A DNA stretch of 31,014 nucleotides from JBLHHI01 sp047614125 (GCA_047614125.1 JBLHHI010000025.1:1-31014), one strand, 5' to 3'; positions 1-8,122 are shown, numbered from the stretch's first letter. Notes: a model not told the origin generated them from the letters alone. Numbers and translations are program-made.

Positions 1-99
1 CAAGAGCATAGAGGAAGCAGCGCGAGCAATCCTGCTGGGAGCATAGCGCAAGAGCAGGAGTATTGAGCAAGAGCATAGAGGAAGCAGCGCGAGCAATCC
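1..99. repeat. 67-bp tandem repeat cut by the window edge
   Basis: A 32-base segment at 1-32 is repeated exactly at 68-99, so the period is 67 bases. Only one full unit and the start of a second are visible, so the array may extend to the left of the window. The unit is rich in GAGCA/AGCAG words and holds a shorter internal echo (GAGCATAG, then CAAGAGCA). No coding frame is supported here. Function unknown. Confidence 0.7.
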
Positions 100-174
100 G
101 TGTGAAATAGAGAATGTTGAATTGGATGCATATGGGCAAGAGTTCAAAATTTGTTTCATTTACGACTTCAATGT

Positions 175-855
175 TCATTCCAAACCAATCGCCAAACCTA
201 ATTGAAAGCCAAATTGAGCATTGAAGGTTCGATCTAAAAAGTTGTAACATCCACCATCTGTGCATAGAAAATGCGGAGAAATTAAAGCACCAATCTTGAG
301 TTCTCCAAAAATTTCAAAGCTCCGATCTTTTTTATTAGGGAAGTAAGAAAGTCGAGTTAGAGGCAGGGCACTAAAGGCTTGCGCCTTGTGTACCGTGTTT
401 TTTGAAAAGAGCGCATCTTCAATACGTCGGGTGCGTTTTATCCAATACATTGCAGATTCAAAACCAATGCTGAGCATCCACTTTGGTTCAAGCTCAAGCT
501 GTTTTAGAAATCGAAACCCTAGGCCAAAATTGTTATACGTCATAGCATATGGAGAAAGTACCGCCGAATCATGTCCATCGGCACAGCTCGAAAAAAAACC
601 ATTTCGATTCAGGGAATCGCAATATGTAAACACCCCTGTTGATTGAAAAACCTTTGAATTCATGCGTTCAATAAAGAATCCCAAGCGGTGCTTTTATTTT
701 GGAGAAAATTCAATCGAAAAAGAAGTATTTAGATGTATGTTAAAGCCTGTTTCTGATATATGTCCAAGACCGCCTTGGATGGCAAACCGAGTTTGCGCCT
801 GAGCCGAATAGGCTAGAGTTAAAGCGCACAGCATGCAGGCCAAGTATTTGTTCAT
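175..855 (-). pseudogene. Outer-membrane protein gene interrupted by an in-frame TAA
   Basis: Reading the minus strand from the ATG at 853-855 gives a clear signal peptide (MNKYLACMLCALTLAYSAQAQ) and a barrel-like stretch up to residue 53. An in-frame TAA follows at 694-696. The same frame then stays open to the TGA at 175-177, ending in alternating hydrophobic strands (FGFQLGLAIGLE). Both parts share one frame with no indel, so a single base change in one codon explains the break. The whole would be about 226 residues, a usual size for small Bacteroidota outer-membrane beta-barrels. The exact family is not recognised. A sequencing error at 694-696 is the alternative. Readthrough is unlikely, because other genes here end in TAA normally. 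Confidence 0.65.
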
Positions 856-1246
856 ATGGTTATTGAGTGAGTATAATAACGGGATTTATTCAATACGAGT
901 AATGTTAATAATGCGTGGATGTAAATACTCAGTCCGTATTTTACCATGGTAAGGTACAGAAAAAGAAAGAAGCTTACAAAGGGTTTGGGGAACATTATGC
1001 TCGTTCAAAGAAGGTCCTGTCCTGAAATGAGTCCAGGATGATAGCAATTTTAGGGGGAGTAAATTGTTTGGGATGACTTCGTTTTTTTGGATGAACTTAT
1101 TGCAAGGCAACGTATGTGTTGGTGCTAAGCAATTTACAATGTGTAGTTTGGAGCACAACTTTCAATTCCAACTAACCATAATTTTCACCGCAACGACAAG
1201 TCACCCTGAATAAGTTTTCGGGCCTTTGTTAGCTCAAACACACCCG
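856..1246. other. Intergenic stretch with REP-like repeats, no convincing gene
   Basis: About 390 bases between the broken barrel gene and the GIY-YIG gene. A minus-strand open frame at 886-1158 exists, but it has no family resemblance and lies over repeat-derived words. The phrase TGGGATGACTTCGTTTTTTT near 1068-1088 resembles the words at 1665-1685. The right part holds a 33-base sequence (1178-1210) repeated at 1814-1846 and a palindrome at 1204-1222. Confidence 0.6.
1204..1222. repeat. REP-like palindrome, copy A
   Basis: CCCTGAATAAGTTTTCGGG is an imperfect palindrome related to the better copy at 1840-1858. It is preceded by a 33-base sequence (1178-1210) that recurs with one difference at 1814-1846. 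It lies just downstream of the 3' end of the GIY-YIG gene. Confidence 0.6.
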
Positions 1247-1540
1247 TCAATCACCACCCCAACTTTTCGCCAAATCTATCAACTGTGGATTCTCTTTTTT
1301 TATCAAGTTCCACTTCCATTCGCGATGCCAATTCTTGAGTTGCTTTTCACGATTAATGGCATTTTGAATTCCGGCAATGGTTTCGTAGTATAGCAAATCC
1401 GTTAATTTATATTGACTGCTAAAAGCACCACCTTTGCTGTGTTTGTGTTCGTAAATACGCCGCTTGATGTTGGAGGTTACACCGATGTAAAGGGTAGTTC
1501 TTGATTTGTTTGAAAGGATGTAGACAAATCCTGTTTTCAT
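1247..1540 (-). CDS. GIY-YIG superfamily endonuclease, small stand-alone type
   Basis: A 97-residue protein made almost wholly of one GIY-YIG nuclease fold. The N-terminal hallmark is visible as VYI at residues 6-8 and YIG at 18-20. It is followed by the conserved arginine/histidine helix (SNIKRRIYEHK), the glutamate-bearing YYE segment, and REKQLKNW, typical of the UvrC-like/UPF0213 single-domain group. The size matches these stand-alone proteins, which carry no DNA-binding domain. Family members are predicted to cut DNA; substrates are largely unknown. The gene sits alone between REP-like palindromes and between two 33-base direct repeats (1178-1210 and 1814-1846). This suggests association with, or movement of, the repeats; that link is inference. 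The start is the ATG at 1538-1540. Confidence 0.88.
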   Translation of the reverse strand: MKTGFVYILSNKSRTTLYIGVTSNIKRRIYEHKHSKGGAFSSQYKLTDLLYYETIAGIQNAINREKQLKNWHREWKWNLIKKENPQLIDLAKSWGGD

Positions 1541-1617
1541 GATTTGTTGGGGTTTGGTTCAAGACGAAGTTATGGAATGTTTGGCTGCTATCAAACATTG
1601 TTTACAAATCAACAAGG

Positions 1618-1636
1618 CCCCGAAACAAGTTCGAGG
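1618..1636. repeat. REP-like palindrome, copy B
   Basis: CCCCGAAACAAGTTCGAGG, an imperfect palindrome. It is preceded by AATCAACAAGG, as copy C is preceded by AATCAACAAGT, so the repeated unit is longer than the palindrome. Confidence 0.6.
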
Positions 1637-1735
1637 TGATGACTTTTTTGATGAACAAATTGTTGGGGATGACTGCGTTTTTTGTGGAATTAAAAGTGTG
1701 GTTTTTTATCACATATTGTTGGTGAATCAACAAGT

Positions 1736-1753
1736 CCCCGAAACAAGTTCGGG
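1736..1753. repeat. REP-like palindrome, copy C
   Basis: CCCCGAAACAAGTTCGGG: the arms CCCGAA and TTCGGG pair perfectly around ACAAG. It is the same unit as copy B and lies about 118 bases from it. Confidence 0.7.
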
Positions 1754-1839
1754 TTGACTGCGTTTATTGGGGAATAATTTGTTCTGGATGTCGACATTTT
1801 ATTCTAAGTATTTATAATTTTCACCACAACGACAAGTCA

Positions 1840-1858
1840 CCCTGAACTTGTTTCAGGG
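1840..1858. repeat. REP-like palindrome, copy D
   Basis: CCCTGAACTTGTTTCAGGG: the arms CCCTGAA and TTCAGGG pair perfectly around CTTGT. This word type is widespread between genes in Bacteroidota. It is preceded by the 33-base sequence 1814-1846 shared with 1178-1210 (one difference seen). Confidence 0.75.
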
Positions 1859-1957
1859 CCTTTACTAATTGCAACGCTCAGATCAATCAGGGCCTTTACT
1901 AATTGCAACGCTCAGGTCAATCGAGCCTTTTTCAAAACAACGCTCTGGTCAATCAGG
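1856..1957. repeat. Short tandem repeat of about 34 bases, three units
   Basis: Two nearly identical units start at 1856 and 1890 (each beginning GGGCCTTTACTAATTGCAAC). A third, more diverged unit starts near 1923 (GAGCCTTTTTCAAAACAACG). The unit begins inside REP palindrome D, so the array appears to have grown from its right arm. Confidence 0.75.
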
Positions 1958-1980
1958 TACGTATGTTTCAAGCGTCGCCC

Positions 1981-4032
1981 TCACTCCCGCACACCCTCCA
2001 AATTCAACAAAAACGCATACTCAAGCGCCACTTCTTTAATGCGTTCAAAACGACCGCTGGCACCGCCATGTCCAAATGACATTTCCGTTTGTAAGAGCAA
2101 CATATTTTGATCGGTTTTTAACTCTCGAAGCTTTGCCACCCACTTTGCGGGCTCCCAGTATTGAACCTGAGAATCGTGTAAGCCTGTAGTAATTAACATG
2201 TTAGGATATTCTTTCTCTTCAACATTGTCATAGGGAGAATATGATTTGATGTAGTTGTAGTAGTTGGGTTCTTTCGGATTGCCCCATTCATCAAACTCGC
2301 CGGTGGTGAGCGGTATGGTCTCATCCAACATGGTAGTAACCACATCCACAAAAGGCACTGCCGCAATTACTCCATTATAAAGTTTTGGCTCCAAATTGAT
2401 TACCGTTCCAATGAGCAAGCCACCGGCACTTCCACCCATAGCATATAAATGTTCAGAATTGGTGAACTTGTTATCCAATAGAAACTTGCTGCAATCAATA
2501 AAATCGAAGAAGGTGTTCTTCTTCTTCATCAACTTGCCATCGTCGTACCAATGTCGGCCCATTTCTTCGCCGCCACGAACATGGGCAATGGCAAAGACAA
2601 AGCCTCGATCCAATAAGCTTAAACGCAAGGAGCTAAAATAAGGATCCATCGAATGTCCGTAGCTGCCGTAGGCATATAACAGCAGCGGAGCTTGGCCATT
2701 TTTTTCATAACCCTTTCGATACACCAATGAAAGAGGAACCGACACCCCGTCTCGAACGTCGACCATGTGCCGCTCCGATTGATAATTATCGGCATTAAAA
2801 TCACCCAACACTTCTTGTTGTTTCAACAACACCCGCTCCCGAGTTTGCATGTTGTAATCGAAGGTTGAACTTGGGGTGGTGAGCGAGGTATATCCAAAAC
2901 GAAGAATATTCGTATTGTATTCGGGGTTGGTGCTTACCCCAATGGTATAGGCCTCTTCATCTATTTCAAGAATGTGTGAATCGTTGTGTATTAAGTTTTT
3001 TATGCTGAGTCGGGTTAGCCCATTGTGCCGTTCTGACAAGACGTAATATTCATCAAAGAGTTCAATTCCTTCCAACAAGGTATCCGACCGATGCGGTATC
3101 ACTTCAACCCAACGGGCTTTAAGGGTATCAACTAGGTCAGATTTCATTAATCGAAAGTTTGTGGCGTCCCAATTAGTAAGCACAAACCAAGCATCTTTAT
3201 AATGCGCTACCCCGTATTCTAGGCCACGTTCTCTAGGGTGAAATATCGTAAACTTACCCGTAGGATTATCGGCCTTTAAATACCGGCACTCCGTTGTAAT
3301 TGTTGAACCACTGGAAATGAGAATGTACTCGCGCGATTTGCTCTTACCAACACCGGTGTTAAAGGTTTCATCCTTTTCGTGATAAACGAGTTCTTTCACA
3401 TCATCCTTCATCGAATATCGAAAAATTCGATCGGAACGAAGGGTAGTGGCATCCTTTTCGCTAAAAAAGAGGGTGTTGTTATCGGCGGCCCAGGTTGCCG
3501 ATCCGGTGGTATTTTTTATGGTTAGATCTAGGATTTCACCGCTTTCTAAATTTTTAAAATGGATGGTGTAAATGCGGCGACTAATGACATCCACCCCAAA
3601 GGCCAGCATTTTATTGTTGGTACTGATGGATAGGCCACCAATGGAATAGTATTCATGTCCATTTGCCATTTCATTTACATTGAGTAAAATCAATTCAGGA
3701 CTTTCTAAGGTGTCTTTTTTGCGACAGTAGATCGGATATTCTTGACCTTCTTCGAACCGGGTGTAATACCAGTATCCGTTTAAAAAGTAGGGAATGCTTT
3801 CATCTTGTTGTTTGATGCGAGCAACCATTTCGTTGTACAAGGTTTTTTGGAATGGCTCGGTATGTTGGAGTTGTGCCTTTGTAAACTCATTTTCTGCACT
3901 TAAGTATGCAATCACATCTTCGTTTTCCCGGTCGTTCAACCAGTAGTAGTTATCGATGCGTTCATCTCCATGAGTTGTTATTGGAAAGGGTTTTTTAGCA
4001 CATCTTGGTGCTTGTATACTGGTTTTAGTCAT
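1981..4032 (-). CDS. ptrB: Oligopeptidase B (prolyl oligopeptidase family, S9A)
   Basis: A 683-residue cytoplasmic serine peptidase with no signal peptide. Residues 1 to about 400 are the beta-propeller gate. The alpha/beta-hydrolase domain follows, with the catalytic serine in AMGGSAGGLL (Ser535), the likely Asp620 in TTGLHDSQV, and His655 in FGHGGASGR. The GGSAGG nucleophile elbow and the YGSYG and HVRGGEEMGR segments are typical of oligopeptidase B, which cleaves short peptides after basic residues. The N-terminal YYWLNDRENEDV also fits the family. Length matches the usual 680-700 residues. The start at 4032 lies 7 bases after the stop of the rhomboid gene, so the two are probably co-transcribed. 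Cleavage specificity is inferred from the family. Confidence 0.92.
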   Translation of the reverse strand: MTKTSIQAPRCAKKPFPITTHGDERIDNYYWLNDRENEDVIAYLSAENEFTKAQLQHTEPFQKTLYNEMVARIKQQDESIPYFLNGYWYYTRFEEGQEYPIYCRKKDTLESPELILLNVNEMANGHEYYSIGGLSISTNNKMLAFGVDVISRRIYTIHFKNLESGEILDLTIKNTTGSATWAADNNTLFFSEKDATTLRSDRIFRYSMKDDVKELVYHEKDETFNTGVGKSKSREYILISSGSTITTECRYLKADNPTGKFTIFHPRERGLEYGVAHYKDAWFVLTNWDATNFRLMKSDLVDTLKARWVEVIPHRSDTLLEGIELFDEYYVLSERHNGLTRLSIKNLIHNDSHILEIDEEAYTIGVSTNPEYNTNILRFGYTSLTTPSSTFDYNMQTRERVLLKQQEVLGDFNADNYQSERHMVDVRDGVSVPLSLVYRKGYEKNGQAPLLLYAYGSYGHSMDPYFSSLRLSLLDRGFVFAIAHVRGGEEMGRHWYDDGKLMKKKNTFFDFIDCSKFLLDNKFTNSEHLYAMGGSAGGLLIGTVINLEPKLYNGVIAAVPFVDVVTTMLDETIPLTTGEFDEWGNPKEPNYYNYIKSYSPYDNVEEKEYPNMLITTGLHDSQVQYWEPAKWVAKLRELKTDQNMLLLQTEMSFGHGGASGRFERIKEVALEYAFLLNLEGVRE

Positions 4033-4039
4033 TTTTTAT

Positions 4040-5470
4040 TTAGTTGTTGCCAAATTCTTCTAGCAATACTTCTAATTCTTTGTTTATACGTAGGAGTTCG
4101 TTTTCGGTTGAGACATCGATGCGGTCTGTTAACGACATTAATAATATGGTTTGTTCAATGCGCAAACTGCAATATACATGTGTGTTGGTGAGTCTGGATT
4201 TATATCCATCGTCTATTTTAAGACCCTGCATAACGCCTATAACGGAATCGGCACTATGCCAAGCGGGTAGAATTATGTTTGTAAGACTGTTCTTTGCGTT
4301 TGGATCATCCAGATCGAGGCGTTGAAGTTCGTTAACGGCCGTTTCTTCGTATTCTGCAAAGGCGTCTCCATTTTGATCGAAAACCGAATAATTATTATCC
4401 AACCGGCTTACCAGCCATATGGAACCAATTACGCTTAAAGCAACCAAGGGTAAATAGAGTGTTCGAAGAACAGCAGTTACCTTTTGAGGTTTTAGAGCTG
4501 GAATCATGGCCACGCCAAAAACAAAACCGGAGATGAGTCCACCCAAGTGAGCCGCATTATCGATGCCTTGTTTCATACCAATTCCGAGATTGATAACAAT
4601 GAAGATCAGAATGGTTTGCAAAAAATTCCGGATCATGGTTTTGCTAAAGACCTTAAAAAGCAATAAGGCCAGAAACAGTCCAAACATGCCAAAAACCGCT
4701 CCAGAGGCACCTGCACCAACGGTTGGATTATTGTGCCAGAATAAACTAACTACACTTCCAATGATGCCGCTGGCCAAATACGCCGTTGCATATCGATAAG
4801 CCCCAATGGCCTTTTCAATAAAAATTCCCACAAAAATGAGGGCATACATATTGAGCACAAGGTGTAAAATACCGAAGTGTAAAAAAGCAGATGTGAGTAA
4901 TCTATAATACTCACCTTCAACTACTTTAGGTTTAAAATTTGCTCCCCAAACAACCATGTCGGCAGCATCAGGAAGAAAAAAGTGCACCCCAGAAAAAACC
5001 ATCACAACAAAGATGAGCACATTTAGAAAAACGATGATTGGAGTAATCAGGTTGCGTTTTGAAGGCAGCAGCGTGTTTTTGATGCTTCTGTTGTGGCTTA
5101 TTTCTTTGAACTCGTTAAACTCATAAAGGGCTTTATCAAGCATTTCTAATGCTTCATCTAAGAATTCGGATGGATGATCGGCGGCCTTAATGGCTCTAAA
5201 ATGAAAGAGCTCAGCCTCTTCTTGATTTAAATCGAAGGGCTCTTGTGTTTCATAACTCACTTCATGATCGGCTAAAACAATCTGAAGTCTTTGCGGATTT
5301 TTGGAAGTCCGATTATCTGACAACGTTAATGATGTAGCATCCAAATGAACAATATCCCAAGCTGATTTTTGTTGTTGGATTACTTGAAACAGAGTGGCCA
5401 AGTAGTTTTTGGGAGCTACGTCGTTGAGCGGCCAAATAACACATTGGGCTTCATTTTTGGGGTCGATCAC
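4040..5470 (-). CDS. Rhomboid family intramembrane serine protease with long soluble flanks
   Basis: A 476-residue membrane protein. Residues 1-135 look soluble. A first membrane segment lies near 142-165, and the rhomboid core spans about 185-325. The catalytic dyad is visible: Ser256 in VGAGASGAVFG and His308 in NAAHLGGL. The HxxxN oxyanion residues are His203 and Asn207 in HLVLNMYA. A further membrane segment at about 336-355 precedes a soluble tail of about 120 residues. The tail and the N-terminal domain are not recognised and are larger than in simple bacterial rhomboids. The start codon is GTG at 5468-5470; no strong ribosome-binding site was seen, so a different start is possible. It is the first gene of a likely two-gene operon with oligopeptidase B. 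Substrates unknown. Confidence 0.9.
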   Translation of the reverse strand: MIDPKNEAQCVIWPLNDVAPKNYLATLFQVIQQQKSAWDIVHLDATSLTLSDNRTSKNPQRLQIVLADHEVSYETQEPFDLNQEEAELFHFRAIKAADHPSEFLDEALEMLDKALYEFNEFKEISHNRSIKNTLLPSKRNLITPIIVFLNVLIFVVMVFSGVHFFLPDAADMVVWGANFKPKVVEGEYYRLLTSAFLHFGILHLVLNMYALIFVGIFIEKAIGAYRYATAYLASGIIGSVVSLFWHNNPTVGAGASGAVFGMFGLFLALLLFKVFSKTMIRNFLQTILIFIVINLGIGMKQGIDNAAHLGGLISGFVFGVAMIPALKPQKVTAVLRTLYLPLVALSVIGSIWLVSRLDNNYSVFDQNGDAFAEYEETAVNELQRLDLDDPNAKNSLTNIILPAWHSADSVIGVMQGLKIDDGYKSRLTNTHVYCSLRIEQTILLMSLTDRIDVSTENELLRINKELEVLLEEFGNN

Positions 5471-5530
5471 TGGAGTTCTTTTATGGGGTTACAGAAAATG
5501 CAAAGTACGATTATATAAAATATGTTATAA

Positions 5531-5789
5531 CCTGAGTTCGATTAATCTTTTCAAATTCAGATTTGTATAGAACCCAAGTAGTAAGGCGAAAACAGGAAGG
5601 TTTATGTTTATAAACCGACTGATTTCAACGAAGCTAATAAGGTTTTATATACAAAAGTTCGCTTTACACTTGTGAAAAGCGATTTTCATCGTAAAAATTA
5701 CTCGAAAGGGCCCGCCCTGTCTTCGCAATTTTTACTCGAAACTCACTGTTCACAAGCGTTCTGAATTCAAAATATGAATCGAACTCAGG
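5531..5789 (+). mobile_element. MITE-like element, full copy 1
   Basis: A 259-base element bounded by inverted ends, CCTGAGTTCGATT at 5531 and its complement ending at 5789. The similarity of the ends continues imperfectly for about 30 bases (through ATTCAG). With AA before and TT after, the ends extend to AACCTGAG...CTCAGGTT. It encodes no protein of note. It matches the copy at 18314-18572 with 5 differences counted by eye, same length and orientation. No clear target duplication was found. It lies between the bshA stop codon (5793-5795) and the rhomboid start, and it fills most of this 322-base gap. Confidence 0.85.
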
Positions 5790-5792
5790 TTT

Positions 5793-6926
5793 CTATACAA
5801 CTGATTTTGCACACAGCAATTCATAAAAGGCCTCATACTTTGGGGCCACGATCGAAATGTCGTAATTTTTAGCGTGTGCTAAGGCGTTGCTTTTAAACGC
5901 GAGCAATCGTTCATCATCCGAGAGTATGTGTAAGGCCTTACGAGCCATTTGTTCAACATCACCAACATCGCAAGTGTATCCAGTAATGCCATCTCGATTA
6001 AGCTCTGGTAGACCTCCCGTATTGCTTGATATTACAGGTACTTGACAGGCCATGGCCTCCAACGCCGCCAAACCAAAGCTTTCCGTTTCGGAGGGCATTA
6101 AAAACAAGTCACCCACCGAAAGGATTTCTTCCACCGCATCTTGTTTACCAAGAAAGGTAACTTGATCGCAAATTTCGCAGGCTCTGCATTCTTGTTCCAG
6201 CCCAATTCGCTCCGGACCATCGCCAACCATGAGTAATCGCGACGGGATTTGTTTGTTAATAATTCGAAATATTTTTAAAACATCATCTACCCGCTTAACT
6301 TTTCGGAAATTGGAAGTATGAATAATAATGCGCTCGTTGTTTGGAGCGATGGCCAACTTAAAATGTTCTTTGGCTTTTTTGCTAAAGCGTTCAAAATCAA
6401 CAAAGTTGGGAATCACTTCAATTTCTTTATTGATGTTAAATCGATCGTGTGTTTCGGTTCGAAGGCTATCAGAAACGGCTGTAATTCCATCCGATTCATT
6501 CAGAGCATACGAAATTACAGGTCCAAAAGTGGCGTCTTTACCAACCAGGGTAATATCGGTTCCGTGCAGTGTGGTGATGATTGGAATATCAATGCCTCTG
6601 CTCATTAATATTTTCTTAGCCATAACCGCCGCAGCAGCATGAGGAATGGCGTAGTGCACGTGAAGTAGATCGAGGTTAGCAGATTCGACGATGTCGACGA
6701 TTTTTCCCGTTAGGGCAATCTCATAAGGAGGATATCGAAACAACGGATAGTTCGATACACTTACCTCATGATAGAACAGATTTTCATTAAAAAAATCGAG
6801 ACGAGCGGGTTGATCGTATGAAATAAAATGAAGGGTGTGACCTTTTTTCGCTAGGGCCTTCCCAAGTTCAGTAGCAATTACTCCACTTCCCCCATATGTT
6901 GGATAACAAACTACTCCAATATTCAT
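5793..6926 (-). CDS. bshA: BshA, N-acetyl-alpha-D-glucosaminyl L-malate synthase
   Basis: A 377-residue GT4 glycosyltransferase for the first step of bacillithiol synthesis: UDP-GlcNAc plus L-malate gives GlcNAc-malate. The N-terminal MNIGVVCYPTYGGSGVIATE with the glycine loop, HYAIPHA (91-97) and LHGTDITLVG (120-129) are characteristic of BshA rather than of general GT4 enzymes. The EX7E motif lies at Glu282-Glu290 within MPSETESFGLAALEAMA. Length matches the family, about 375-385. It starts 18 bases after the metH-type gene on the same strand, suggesting one transcript. Its TAG stop lies 3 bases from the MITE at 5531-5789, so any native terminator may have been displaced. bshB and bshC are not in this window. 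Confidence 0.93.
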   Translation of the reverse strand: MNIGVVCYPTYGGSGVIATELGKALAKKGHTLHFISYDQPARLDFFNENLFYHEVSVSNYPLFRYPPYEIALTGKIVDIVESANLDLLHVHYAIPHAAAAVMAKKILMSRGIDIPIITTLHGTDITLVGKDATFGPVISYALNESDGITAVSDSLRTETHDRFNINKEIEVIPNFVDFERFSKKAKEHFKLAIAPNNERIIIHTSNFRKVKRVDDVLKIFRIINKQIPSRLLMVGDGPERIGLEQECRACEICDQVTFLGKQDAVEEILSVGDLFLMPSETESFGLAALEAMACQVPVISSNTGGLPELNRDGITGYTCDVGDVEQMARKALHILSDDERLLAFKSNALAHAKNYDISIVAPKYEAFYELLCAKSVV

Positions 6927-6944
6927 TGATACTGTTTTTTAAGA

Positions 6945-7979
6945 TTAAAAATTTCCGATTGCAAATTCGTTTACTAAAGTAGGAACGGATCTCGGTTTGG
7001 TTGTGGATACGGCTTCCGCAATTTGTCGAATGTGTTCTGGAGAGGTGCCACAGCAACCACCAACGATGTTTAAATAACCACTGGAAGCAAACTCTCTTAA
7101 AATCCCGGCCATCTTTTCTGCACTTTCATCGTATTCACCCATTTCATTGGGCAAACCGGCATTTGGGTGTGCACTTACATAGGTCCACGATTTTTCAGAT
7201 AATTCTTGGATGTAAGGTCGCATATCTTCTGCACCAAGTGCACAATTTAACCCAACACTAATGGGTTTGGCATGGTTCACCGAATTCCAAAATGCCTCTA
7301 CGGTCTGGCCAGAAAGCGTTCTGCCGGAAGCATCGGTTATAGTTCCGGATATCATGATGGGAAGTTCCATGTCCAGCTCATCCTCCAAGGCCAGTATGGC
7401 GTAAAGCGCAGCTTTACAATTGAGGGTGTCAAAAACGGTTTCGACTAATAATACATCCACACCTCCTTCAATAAGGGCAAGGGTTTGTTCACGATATGCC
7501 GCTACCAAGGCATCAAAATTTACTCCCCGAAAACCCGGATCGTTCACGTCGGGAGAAATCGATGCTGTTTTTGTTGTTGGACCCAGCGATCCTGCAACGA
7601 AGCGGGGTTTGTTGGGATTTTTTGCCGTGAATTCATCCGCCACCTTGCGCGCTATTTGAGCTGATGCAAGATTTATAGCTTGCACTTGATCTTCCATTTG
7701 GTAATCCGACATTGATACCGAATTACTGTTAAAAGTATTGGTTTCAATAATATCAGCCCCAACCTCTAAAAAAGATCGATGAATTTCCTCAATAATATGC
7801 GGTTGTGTTAATGATAAGAGGTCGTTGTTGCCTTTTAAAGAAGTTGGGTAGGATGCAAATTGAGCTCCTCGATAATCTTCTTCGGAAAGTTTATAGCCCT
7901 GTATCATTGTTCCCATTGCTCCATCTAAGACCAAAATCCGATTCTTCAGAAGCTCTGTTATGTATTCTTTACGTACCAT
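6945..7979 (-). CDS. Homocysteine S-methyltransferase half of split methionine synthase (MetH1)
   Basis: A 344-residue protein matching only the N-terminal homocysteine-binding barrel of cobalamin-dependent MetH. The zinc ligands are visible as Cys246 (GLNCALGAEDMRPY) and Cys309-Cys310 (VGGCCGTSPEHI). The barrel start RILVLDGAMGTMIQ and DIIETNTFNSNSVSM are typical. The folate, cobalamin and reactivation domains are absent. In many Bacteroidota, MetH is encoded as two genes and this is the first half; the partner is not in the window. Here the gene downstream on the same strand is bshA, 18 bases away. A candidate -7 box lies only 4 bases before the ATG (7984-7991), so the mRNA may be leaderless. 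A stand-alone methyl donor-dependent methyltransferase is the alternative. Confidence 0.88.
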   Translation of the reverse strand: MVRKEYITELLKNRILVLDGAMGTMIQGYKLSEEDYRGAQFASYPTSLKGNNDLLSLTQPHIIEEIHRSFLEVGADIIETNTFNSNSVSMSDYQMEDQVQAINLASAQIARKVADEFTAKNPNKPRFVAGSLGPTTKTASISPDVNDPGFRGVNFDALVAAYREQTLALIEGGVDVLLVETVFDTLNCKAALYAILALEDELDMELPIMISGTITDASGRTLSGQTVEAFWNSVNHAKPISVGLNCALGAEDMRPYIQELSEKSWTYVSAHPNAGLPNEMGEYDESAEKMAGILREFASSGYLNIVGGCCGTSPEHIRQIAEAVSTTKPRSVPTLVNEFAIGNF

Positions 7980-7983
7980 AAGG

Positions 7984-7991
7984 CAAAGATA
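7984..7991 (-). promoter_or_regulatory. Candidate -7 box of metH1-bshA
   Basis: TATCTTTG on the minus strand fits the Bacteroidota -7 consensus TAnnTTTG. The start codon is at 7977-7979, so transcription would begin at or next to the A of the ATG. A TTG lies about 24 bases upstream, slightly far for a -33 element. Candidate only. Confidence 0.45.
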
Positions 7992-8122
7992 TGTATGTTA
8001 TAAATGGTATCACATCAATCAATAACCATTTGAACGAGGTAAGGTTTTAGAACAAGTACACAAGATGTGAATATTGTGATGCATTTGTAAAATGAATTGT
8101 CTTTTTTTGAAGAAAAACGAAC

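Larger units (their letters stand above)
1541..1980. other. Repeat-rich intergenic region
   Basis: About 440 bases with no supported gene. It contains three REP-like palindromes (1618-1636, 1736-1753, 1840-1858), related flanking words (GGGGATGACTGCGTTTTTTG near 1665-1684 and TTGACTGCGTTTATTGGGG near 1754-1772), and a short tandem repeat at 1856-1957. A plus-strand open frame at 1539-1757 reads straight through these repeats and is judged spurious. Confidence 0.7.

Noticed and set aside
886..1158. Minus-strand open frame of 90 codons
   Set aside because: No family resemblance, no signal, and composed partly of repeat-derived words also found at 1640-1690.
1539..1757. Plus-strand open frame of 72 codons
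   Set aside because: It reads through two REP-like palindromes and starts over the 5' end of the GIY-YIG gene; no protein-like pattern.
1204..1957. A CRISPR array
   Set aside because: The repeats are palindromic, unevenly spaced and lack unique spacers of constant length; no cas gene is near.
7980..8122. A riboswitch (SAM or cobalamin) upstream of metH1
   Set aside because: The gap to the divergent gene is about 140 bases, the likely promoter lies at the start codon, and no conserved riboswitch core was recognised.
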